Assembly: GCA_934148875.1 (NCBI GenBank) | Contig: CAKPDJ010000077.1 | Span: 1 to 5,159 of the forward strand | From: an uncultured Bacilli bacterium | GTDB taxonomy: Bacteria; Bacillota_I; Bacilli_A; RF39; UBA660 | DNA: 5,159 nt | Reading direction: 5' to 3' | Shown here: positions 1 through 5,082 of the stretch, piece after piece | Layout: each line of letters begins with the position of its first letter | How positions within the stretch are numbered: the first letter of the stretch is position 1 | Position numbers and translations under genes: made by a program | Notes under the pieces: generated by a model | Told to the model about the DNA's origin: nothing | The model's input: only the letters and a program-made list of their open reading frames with translations | Databases searched by the model: none

Positions 1-152
1 TACAAGAATGTAATTGATCCTGACTTTATTACATTTTCTGTTGTTCCTTCTCTTGTATAAGTAAAGAATGAATAACTTACCGCTACTGTTATTACTATTA
101 AACTTACTATAGCTAATACTGTTATTACTATTTGCTTTCCTCTATTTTTCAT
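1..152 (-). CDS. TasA/camelysin-like secreted protein, N-terminal part (runs off the window)
   Basis: Only the first 50 codons are present; the gene continues past base 1. The peptide starts MKNRGKQ, followed by a hydrophobic stretch at about residues 8-25 (IVITVLAIVSLIVITVAV) and then SYSFFTYTREGTTENVIKSG and SITFL. A short basic N-terminus, one hydrophobic helix, a small-residue/FF junction and a beta-strand segment of the type 'VIKSGSITF' match the start of SipW-dependent TasA/camelysin-like proteins (compare the AAF...ATFASGTLDL region of TasA). Members of that family are exported and form extracellular fibres or surface proteins, but the function of this one is inferred. The ATG at 152-150 is preceded by GGAGG (163-159) with a 6-base spacer, so the start is firm. 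It has its own candidate promoter and lies behind the terminator of the 55-aa gene, so it is probably a separate transcription unit. It could instead be an unrelated membrane-anchored protein. Confidence 0.7.
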   Translation of the reverse strand, partial: MKNRGKQIVITVLAIVSLIVITVAVSYSFFTYTREGTTENVIKSGSITFL

Positions 153-195
153 TTTAGTCCTCCATACAACCTGAGTATTCTATTATTACATCTAT

Positions 196-225
196 AGTAT
201 ACAACATTTTTGCATTTTTAGGCAA
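196..225 (-). promoter_or_regulatory. Candidate sigma-A promoter for the TasA-like gene
   Basis: Read on the minus strand, TTGCCT (225-220) and TATACT (201-196) are separated by 18 bases. They match TTGACA at 4 of 6 and TATAAT at 5 of 6 positions. Transcription would start near 189, leaving a leader of about 37 bases before the ATG at 152. The site lies just downstream of the terminator at 233-257, where a new promoter is expected. Confidence 0.5.
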
Positions 226-232
226 CAAAAAT

Positions 233-257
233 AAAAAGGAAGTTTTTCTTCCTTTTT
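233..257 (-). terminator. Perfect 10-bp intrinsic terminator after the 55-aa gene
   Basis: The arms AAAAAGGAAG (233-242) and CTTCCTTTTT (248-257) are perfect inverted repeats around a 5-base loop. The outer pairs are A/T tracts, so the hairpin ends in a T run on either strand and could work in both directions. On the minus strand the T run continues as TTTTTATTTTT. The stem begins inside the stop codon of the 55-aa gene (258-256), so its role there is clear. Confidence 0.85.
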
Positions 258-423
258 ACATCATATCTTCAATGCTTTTTTCCATGTTTCTGGTCATTTT
301 TTTCATATTTTTTTCTACTTTATGAGCACATTGTGGGTTCATTTTTTTGTACATACACCATGCACCATAACCACCTAAAGCCATTAACACTGCAGTTCCT
401 CCGATTATACTACCTTTTTTCAT
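256..423 (-). CDS. Small Met-rich single-pass membrane protein, 55 aa, unknown function
   Basis: This is a short open frame. The ATG at 423-421 follows a strong GAGGTG ribosome-binding site (434-429) with 5 bases of spacing, and the TAA at 258-256 runs into an intrinsic terminator. The protein begins MKKGSIIGGTAVLMALGGYG and has a Gly-rich hydrophobic helix at about residues 5-25. A basic, amphipathic tail follows (YKKMNPQCAHKVEKNMKKMT and onwards) ending SIEDMM. Nine of 55 residues are Met, and there are two Cys (23 and 32). The layout, a short N-terminal membrane anchor plus a charged helical tail, is reminiscent of YtxH-type small proteins, but I do not recognise the family and assign no function. 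It lies 86 bases downstream of recD2 with its own possible promoter. The gene call is well supported by the RBS, stop and terminator. Confidence 0.8.
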   Translation of the reverse strand: MKKGSIIGGTAVLMALGGYGAWCMYKKMNPQCAHKVEKNMKKMTRNMEKSIEDMM

Positions 424-472
424 AATATCACCTCGTCACTTTGAAAATATGATTGGTACATTATATAAAAAT

Positions 473-481
473 AATATACCA
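473..481 (-). promoter_or_regulatory. Candidate extended -10 promoter for the 55-aa gene
   Basis: On the minus strand TGGTATATT (481-473) fits the TGnTATAAT extended -10 pattern with one mismatch. No good -35 element is seen, which is usual for this promoter type. A second possible -10, TATAAT at 465-460, lies just downstream. Both sit within a 10-bp AT-rich hairpin (arms 455-464 and 471-480, one G-U pair on the minus strand). That hairpin has no following T run, so I do not call it a terminator for recD2. Confidence 0.4.
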
Positions 482-509
482 TTACTATTATGAATTAATT
501 AGATTAATT

Positions 510-2711
510 TTATACACTAACTATATTTTCAATTAAATATTTTTTTAAAGTAGTACGACGAATATTAGTATCATTATTTTTAATAGCTTTTTCCAAAGCA
601 TCTATTTCCCCAATTAAATAAAGCTTCTTTTTAACACGGGTAACAGCAGTATAAATAAGCTTACGATAAAGCATTTTACCATAGCCATTAACGATAGGTA
701 TAATAACTACATCAAATTCACTGCCCTGACTTTTATGAATACTAATTGCATAAGCATGCTTAAATTTTTGAAAATTAGCAGGTGTGTATTTAACTCTATT
801 ACCATCAAAATCAATATACACTTCTTTCTTAGATCCATTTTTGATTTCTTCAATACATCCAATATCACCATTAAATACATTTTCATCAGGCATATTAGAT
901 AATTGAATAACCTTATCATTTTCTCTAAAAACAACATCATTTATTATAATTTCTTTACTATTCTTATTTTTAGGATTAAATACATTCTGTAACAATACAT
1001 TAATATAATCTATACCATTCATTCCTTTATACATTGGAGCAAGCACTTGCGGAATAGTATCACTATCCATATAATCATTAGCTATTCTAACTATTTCAGA
1101 TGTCACTTTATCCTGAGGCATAGGAATAAATACTAAATCATCATTTTTATTAAATACTACCGACGTATCTAAACTATCTTCATTTATTTGATAAGCCAAA
1201 CTAATAATATTAGAATTTTCTTTTTGACGATACAACTGTTTTAATTTTACTACATTTAAAACATTACTTTCTATCATATCCTTTAAAAGTTGTCCTGGAC
1301 CAACACTCGGTAATTGATTATAATCACCAACTATAACTATTTTAGTGTCATAGCGCAAACCTTTTAACAATGAATCAAACAAATATGTATCAACCATACT
1401 AAATTCATCAATAATAACAAAATCAACTGAACTTTTATGATATTCATTAACACCAAATTTATTATTTTCTTTATTCCATTTTAAAAACCTATGAATTGTA
1501 GAAGCAGGAAGATTAGTTGATTCACTAATTCTTTTACTAGCTCTTCCAGTTGGTGCAAGCAATGCAATTTTACTCATTAAATCCTGATGTGATAGTTTAT
1601 TTAACTGTTTATACATTTCACAAATAGTATTAATAATAGTAGTTTTACCTGTACCTGGTCCACCAGTTACAATCAATAAATTTTTAATACAAGATAGTCT
1701 TATAGCTTCAAGTTGTTCTTGATTATAAAAATAACCAAACTTCTTTTCAACCTCTCTAATTGTCTGTTCTAATTTCTTATCAGTATAATCACTTGCACGC
1801 ATCAAATAACCGCAACGTTTAACAATATTTTGTTCAGCTTCATACATCTTAGTTAAATAAATTTTATCATCTAATTTAACTATTTTTGAATTTTTAATTA
1901 AATTATTAATTGCATCATCCATCTGTTCAGTTGAAACAGTAATTCCAAGAACTCTATTTGCATAAGGTAGCATTTCATCCTCTAACAAAAAACTATGACC
2001 ATAAGTATTGCATACTTCATCTAAAGCATATACTAACCCGGCTTCAATTCTCCTAGCATCATCTTTTTTAATACTGTTTTTGACAGCAATAGTATCAACC
2101 TTCCTAAATGTAATATCTTCTATATCATCCACAAGCAAATAGATATTATCATTTAAAGTAATTTCTGTTTTATCCTTATATTTATTATAAATAAGTAAAC
2201 TATCCCTTGTAGAAAAACCTATCTCATTCAAAAAAACAATAGTTTTATAACTAGCTTCATATTCAATTAATGTATTATGCAAAATATTAATCTGTTTCTT
2301 TGTAATAGATGGAATTAGTAATAAATTATTAGGATTTTCTATAATAACCGTTAAAGTGTCTTTTCCTAAATAACTAACTATTTTTTCTGCTGTTTTTTCT
2401 CCTATTCCCTTAAATAAACCACCACTTAAAAATTCAACAATCGCATCTTTTTCTTCCGGCAATATTCTTTCATAGCTATCAACCTGAAATTGATTCCCAT
2501 ATTTTTCATGTTCAACCATTTGCCCACTAAATGAATACATATCATCTTCAACTAATTCATGAAAATAGCCAGTAAAAGTAATAGTATGATTGATATATTC
2601 ATCCAAATCATTAGAATTTATCTCTTTTATTTTGAATAAACCAATAACATAGCCATTGTCGCCTTTATAAATATAACGTTTAAAATTGCCCTTGATACAA
2701 ACTATTGCCAT
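510..2711 (-). CDS. recD2: RecD2 (YrrC-type) SF1B 5'-3' DNA helicase
   Basis: The 733-aa product is a RecD2-type ATP-dependent 5'-3' DNA helicase, the form that works without RecBC. The family acts in the cytoplasm in DNA repair and fork maintenance. An N-terminal OB-like domain (about 1-75) precedes a helix-hairpin-helix region with GIGEKTAEKIV near 102-112. Helicase motifs follow in order: Walker A GGPGTGKTT (350-358), motif Ia LLAPTGRASKR (384-394), Walker B VIIDEFSMV (432-440), motif III VGDYNQLPSVGPGQ (461-474), motif IV QLYRQ (492-496), motif V HAYAISIHKSQGSEFD (652-667) and motif VI YTAVTR (687-692). All key residues are present and the length is normal for RecD2 (roughly 700-850 aa), so it looks intact. 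The ATG at 2711-2709 is chosen because GGAGG (2721-2717) lies 5 bases upstream. An in-frame TTG at 2723 overlaps that site and would leave no RBS. The gene ends with TAA at 512-510. Confidence 0.96.
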   Translation of the reverse strand: MAIVCIKGNFKRYIYKGDNGYVIGLFKIKEINSNDLDEYINHTITFTGYFHELVEDDMYSFSGQMVEHEKYGNQFQVDSYERILPEEKDAIVEFLSGGLFKGIGEKTAEKIVSYLGKDTLTVIIENPNNLLLIPSITKKQINILHNTLIEYEASYKTIVFLNEIGFSTRDSLLIYNKYKDKTEITLNDNIYLLVDDIEDITFRKVDTIAVKNSIKKDDARRIEAGLVYALDEVCNTYGHSFLLEDEMLPYANRVLGITVSTEQMDDAINNLIKNSKIVKLDDKIYLTKMYEAEQNIVKRCGYLMRASDYTDKKLEQTIREVEKKFGYFYNQEQLEAIRLSCIKNLLIVTGGPGTGKTTIINTICEMYKQLNKLSHQDLMSKIALLAPTGRASKRISESTNLPASTIHRFLKWNKENNKFGVNEYHKSSVDFVIIDEFSMVDTYLFDSLLKGLRYDTKIVIVGDYNQLPSVGPGQLLKDMIESNVLNVVKLKQLYRQKENSNIISLAYQINEDSLDTSVVFNKNDDLVFIPMPQDKVTSEIVRIANDYMDSDTIPQVLAPMYKGMNGIDYINVLLQNVFNPKNKNSKEIIINDVVFRENDKVIQLSNMPDENVFNGDIGCIEEIKNGSKKEVYIDFDGNRVKYTPANFQKFKHAYAISIHKSQGSEFDVVIIPIVNGYGKMLYRKLIYTAVTRVKKKLYLIGEIDALEKAIKNNDTNIRRTTLKKYLIENIVSV

Positions 2712-2716
2712 TATTT

Positions 2717-2721
2717 CCTCC
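2717..2721 (-). promoter_or_regulatory. Ribosome-binding site that fixes the recD2 start
   Basis: GGAGG read on the minus strand, followed by AAATA and then the ATG (2711-2709). It lies inside the longer frame that would begin at TTG 2723 (TTG GAG GAA ATA ATG), so the longer start is almost certainly wrong and the protein begins MAIVCIKG. Confidence 0.85.
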
Positions 2722-2745
2722 AAAAAAAATATCCCTAAGGATATT
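2722..2745 (-). terminator. Intrinsic terminator between the YrzB-like gene and recD2
   Basis: On the minus strand AATATCC (2745-2739), loop TTAG, GGATATT (2734-2728), then TTTTTT (2727-2722). The 7-bp perfect stem with a tetraloop and T run sits 24 bases after the stop of the YrzB-like gene. It is immediately followed by the recD2 ribosome-binding site, so it would end the upstream transcript just before recD2. Confidence 0.7.
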
Positions 2746-2751
2746 ATACCA
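2743..2751 (-). promoter_or_regulatory. Extended -10 promoter of recD2, overlapping the terminator arm
   Basis: TGGTATAAT on the minus strand (2751-2743) is a perfect TGnTATAAT extended -10 element. No clear -35 is visible. Initiation is expected near 2736, in the loop of the terminator hairpin, so the recD2 message would lack the first arm of that hairpin and escape termination. The leader would be about 25 bases. Confidence 0.6.
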
Positions 2752-2768
2752 AAATTATATTTTTTTAC

Positions 2769-3002
2769 TTAGTAATTACGATGTTTTTCTGCAAAAAGAT
2801 TTAATGCAAAATCTGCTTCTTCTTTGTTGTCCAATCCTACTAAAAAAGTCTTATTATCTTCCTCTATTTCCTTACGACAGCAAAAATCTTTAGGGTCATC
2901 CGGATTAACCAAATAAACATATACTTTGTTGTTTGCAGTAATCTTATCCATAACAAAATATTCTTTTTGATTTTCTAAAATCACACGGCTATTATCTATC
3001 AT
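2769..3002 (-). CDS. Small YrzB/DUF1292-like protein, 77 aa
   Basis: A 77-aa acidic protein without signal or membrane segment, so presumably cytoplasmic. It opens MIDNSRVILENQKEYFVMDK and continues with short beta-like segments (KVYVYLVNPDDPKDFCCRKE, then EDNKTFLVGLD) and a C-terminal helix (EEADFALNLFAEKHRNY). A short strand-rich body beginning 'ENxxEYFV' and ending in an acidic helix resembles the DUF1292/YrzB group of small Bacillota proteins, whose function is unknown. In Bacillus, yrzB lies in the same broad chromosomal neighbourhood as recD2 (yrrC), which gives mild support. The match is by pattern only. The ATG at 3002-3000 has GAGG at 3014-3011 (8-base spacing) inside the end of the upstream gene. 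Only 4 bases separate the two genes, so they form one operon and are probably translationally coupled. Confidence 0.75.
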   Translation of the reverse strand: MIDNSRVILENQKEYFVMDKITANNKVYVYLVNPDDPKDFCCRKEIEEDNKTFLVGLDNKEEADFALNLFAEKHRNY

Positions 3003-3006
3003 ATTC

Positions 3007-3582
3007 TTAACCTCTTCTTTTATACTCGCTAATTACTTCATCAGTAGCAGCATCAATTGCATCTTGAGACTTTTCATCTACAGTAATAACAGTATCTCTA
3101 GCAAAAGGCATATATTGAGTATCCTGATTAGTAATATTCATACCACCCAAATTATAATCATCAAGATTTAAAGAATCTTTTGCTGCATCAATTCGTTGAT
3201 ATGCTTCTATAACATTAGAAATAGCATTATCATGATCACGTTCATACGCAGCAGTTTGTTTATCAGTTAATTCATTTTCAATTTTTTGCCCAAGAATGTC
3301 ATTATAGTAACTAATTTCAGTATATATTGCTGCTGTTTTAATCGTAACAATCACTGCTACTATACCAGCTGTAACAACAGCAACTGTTTTCCCTATATTT
3401 CCTGCATAAGTCTTACCATGAATTTGTTGTCTCTTATTTTGATTTGGTGTTTGGACACTATTTTGGTAAAATCTTTGTTTTATTTCCTGTTTTTCTTCTT
3501 CACTTATATTAAGATATTCTTTTTGAGCTAGTGCACTATTTGATTGTGCTATTTTTACCAAACTTAAATCTAAGTCTTTCAT
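3007..3582 (-). CDS. Unrecognised single-pass membrane protein, 191 aa
   Basis: I do not recognise this family. About 60 hydrophilic N-terminal residues (MKDLDLSLVKIAQSNSALAQ at the start) lead into a basic patch (NKRQQIHGK). One strongly hydrophobic helix follows at about residues 65-86 (TVAVVTAGIVAVIVTIKTAA). The C-terminal domain is about 105 residues, acidic and mostly helical, ending SEYKRRG. There is no signal-peptide-like start. The positive residues before the helix suggest N-inside, C-outside topology. The ATG at 3582-3580 is preferred because GGTGA lies 5 bases upstream. In-frame GTG codons at 3594 and 3591 are alternatives that would add four or three residues but lack a good RBS. 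It is first in an operon with the YrzB-like gene. That partner gives no functional clue, so no role is assigned. Confidence 0.8.
   Translation of the reverse strand: MKDLDLSLVKIAQSNSALAQKEYLNISEEEKQEIKQRFYQNSVQTPNQNKRQQIHGKTYAGNIGKTVAVVTAGIVAVIVTIKTAAIYTEISYYNDILGQKIENELTDKQTAAYERDHDNAISNVIEAYQRIDAAKDSLNLDDYNLGGMNITNQDTQYMPFARDTVITVDEKSQDAIDAATDEVISEYKRRG
3011..3014 (-). promoter_or_regulatory. Ribosome-binding site of the YrzB-like gene inside the upstream gene
   Basis: GAGG on the minus strand (within GAAGAGGTTAAGAAT), 8 bases before the ATG at 3002. It overlaps the last codons of the membrane-protein gene, whose TAA is at 3009-3007, so ribosomes finishing the first gene end at the initiation site of the second. 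Confidence 0.65.
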
Positions 3583-3608
3583 TATCTTCACCACTCTATC
3601 ATGTATAT

Positions 3609-3614
3609 ATTATA
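3609..3614 (-). promoter_or_regulatory. Candidate -10 element for the membrane-protein/YrzB-like operon
   Basis: A perfect TATAAT (3614-3609, minus strand) lies about 27 bases before the ATG at 3582, with no convincing -35. An alternative is the extended -10-like TGATATAAA at 3659-3651, which would give a leader of about 60 bases. The gap is so AT-rich that chance matches are likely. Confidence 0.35.
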
Positions 3615-3653
3615 TAATAAATATATTTAAAAATACAGTTTTTTGATAATTTT

Positions 3654-3682
3654 ATATCATATTTTTGTATAAATATGTATAT
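3654..3682 (-). other. AT-rich imperfect hairpin downstream of mtaB
   Basis: The arms ATATCATATTT (3654-3664) and AAATATGTATAT (3671-3682) pair over 11 positions with one bulged base and a 6-base loop. It begins 19 bases after the mtaB stop. It contains only one G-C pair and has no T run on the minus strand, so it is at best a weak transcript end. No canonical terminator for mtaB is visible in 3583-3700, and some read-through into the next operon is possible. Confidence 0.3.
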
Positions 3683-3700
3683 CAGTTGTTTATCTTCATA

Positions 3701-4987
3701 TTATTTTTCTTTTACAAGTTCTTTTGCTATACAGCATGGATACTCTAATTCTAAAATTTCTGCATTAATAACTTCTTCGCTTGTGTATTTACCTTCTAAT
3801 TTTATTAGCAAATAATTACTAGTATGCCCATAACTATATCCATCTTTGTTTTGCTCTACCAAGACATCTACTTTTGTATTCAAAAACTTCATCATATATT
3901 CTTCTTCAAGTTTTTTAGATACATCTATTAATATACGAGCTCTTTCTTTTTTTAACGCATTATCAATTTGATTAGGAAATTTAGCAGCAGGTGTACCCTT
4001 ACGTACTGAATACGGAAAAACATGTATTTTAGAAAATTTTATTTTTTTACAAAATTCAATACATTCCTCAAATAAATTTTCATCTTCACCAGGAAATCCC
4101 ACAATAACGTCAGTAGTAATAGAAATATCAGGTCTAATTTCACGAATTTTATTAATTCTATTATAAAAATACTCTGTATCGTATTTTCGATTCATATTTT
4201 TTAATATAACATTGCTTCCAGCTTGAAGTGGTATATGTAAATGATTAGCTATTACTGGATTATCTTTAATTATTTCTAAAACTTCATCTGTTAATTCTGT
4301 AATTTCTATTGAAGAAATACGTAAACGATACAAACCATCTATTTTGACTATCTCCCTAAGAAGTTCAGCAAAATTTGTATCCAAATCTCTACCATAATTT
4401 CCTGTATGAATACCTGTTAAAACTATTTCTTTATACCCATTTTTTACTAAAGATTTAATTTCCTCTATTACTTTATCTTTACTTTTACTTCTACATTTTC
4501 CTCTAACATATGGAATTATGCAATAACTGCAAAAGTTTTCACATCCATCTTGTATTTTAACAAAAGCTCTAGTTCTGCCCTCAAAGTTTTTAATCTCCAT
4601 ATCCTCAAATTTATTACCAAGATCAGAATACAGATTAGTTATTTGTTTTTTATTATTAAAATATTCTTCTACCAGTTCAACAACTCTACTTTTATCCTTA
4701 TTTCCAATATAAATATCTACGCCATCAATCAAATTATCTTTATTAGCTTCAATAAAACATCCCATAGCAACAACACAAGCATCAGGATTATTACGAATTG
4801 CTGAACGAATTATCTTTCTACTTTTACTATCACTCTGATTAGTAACAGTGCAAGTATTTATTATATAAATATCGCATACATCATCATAAGAACAAATAGT
4901 ATAGCCTTTTTCTTTAAATAAGTTCATTACATATTCGCTTTCATAAGCATTAACCTTACATCCTAAAGTATATATTCCAACCTTCAT
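3701..4987 (-). CDS. mtaB: MtaB, tRNA (N6-threonylcarbamoyladenosine(37)-C2)-methylthiotransferase
   Basis: This 428-aa enzyme converts t6A to ms2t6A at position 37 of tRNAs reading ANN codons, using two [4Fe-4S] clusters and S-adenosylmethionine. The N-terminal methylthiotransferase domain carries the first cluster ligands: C10 in TLGCKVN, C46 in NTCTVTN and C77 in VAMGCF. The radical SAM cluster motif is DGCENFCSYC, with C149, C153 and C156 in the CxxxCxxC spacing. It is followed by IIPYVRGKCRS, LTGIHTGNYG (about 190-199), HIPLQAGSN (251-259) and TTDVIVGFPGEDE (291-303). A TRAM-type RNA-binding domain lies at about 365-425. TLGCKVN and the GIHTGNYG form separate MtaB from MiaB and RimO. Length is normal and all ligands are present. 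The start ATG has GAGG 10 bases upstream (5001-4998), slightly far. It has its own extended -10 promoter and appears monocistronic. Confidence 0.96.
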   Translation of the reverse strand: MKVGIYTLGCKVNAYESEYVMNLFKEKGYTICSYDDVCDIYIINTCTVTNQSDSKSRKIIRSAIRNNPDACVVAMGCFIEANKDNLIDGVDIYIGNKDKSRVVELVEEYFNNKKQITNLYSDLGNKFEDMEIKNFEGRTRAFVKIQDGCENFCSYCIIPYVRGKCRSKSKDKVIEEIKSLVKNGYKEIVLTGIHTGNYGRDLDTNFAELLREIVKIDGLYRLRISSIEITELTDEVLEIIKDNPVIANHLHIPLQAGSNVILKNMNRKYDTEYFYNRINKIREIRPDISITTDVIVGFPGEDENLFEECIEFCKKIKFSKIHVFPYSVRKGTPAAKFPNQIDNALKKERARILIDVSKKLEEEYMMKFLNTKVDVLVEQNKDGYSYGHTSNYLLIKLEGKYTSEEVINAEILELEYPCCIAKELVKEK

Positions 4988-5014
4988 ACAACCACATCCT
5001 CACAAAGTAGATAA

Positions 5015-5023
5015 ATTATACCA
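5015..5023 (-). promoter_or_regulatory. Extended -10 promoter of mtaB
   Basis: TGGTATAAT on the minus strand (5023-5015) matches the TGnTATAAT extended -10 perfectly. The -35 position (about 5043-5038) is only weakly matched and T-rich. Initiation near 5008 gives a leader of about 20 bases carrying the GAGG site. It lies just past the terminator at 5052-5077, as expected for the start of a new transcription unit. Confidence 0.7.
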
Positions 5024-5051
5024 CATCTTTAAGAAAAAAACAGTAGTAATT

Positions 5052-5077
5052 AAAAAAAAGAGACTATTTTGTCTCTT
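5052..5077 (-). terminator. Strong intrinsic terminator upstream of mtaB
   Basis: On the minus strand AAGAGAC (5077-5071), loop AAAATA, GTCTCTT (5064-5058), then six more T (5057-5052). The stem is a perfect 7 bp with a T run of eight in all. In the plus direction it is followed by A residues, so it works only on the minus strand. The gene it should serve is not in the window: the 77 bases between it and the edge hold no clear coding end. Confidence 0.85.
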
Positions 5078-5082
5078 AAAAA

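Noticed and set aside
455..480. Hairpin after recD2 as its terminator
   Set aside because: The 10-bp stem is AT-rich with a wobble pair and lacks a following T run on the minus strand; the sequence is better explained by -10 elements.
707..940. Open frame of 77 codons on the minus strand inside recD2
   Set aside because: It lies wholly within recD2 in another frame; recD2 is clearly real through its helicase motifs, and this peptide has the Leu/Ile/Met-rich make-up of a shifted AT-rich frame.
2712..2723. Longer recD2 start at TTG 2723, adding four residues
   Set aside because: The TTG overlaps the GGAGG ribosome-binding site of the ATG at 2711 and has only a T run upstream, so it has no RBS of its own.
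3286..3531. Plus-strand open frame of 81 codons opposite the membrane-protein gene
   Set aside because: It is antisense to a gene with a coupled downstream partner, and its Cys/Asn/Phe-rich composition is that of a reverse-complement shadow. The plus-strand frames at 2705-2893 and 4550-4804 are rejected for the same reason.
3583..3594. GTG GTG start for the 191-aa protein, adding four residues
   Set aside because: Upstream sequence offers only a weak purine stretch, whereas GGTGA sits 5 bases before the ATG at 3582. Not excluded, but less likely.
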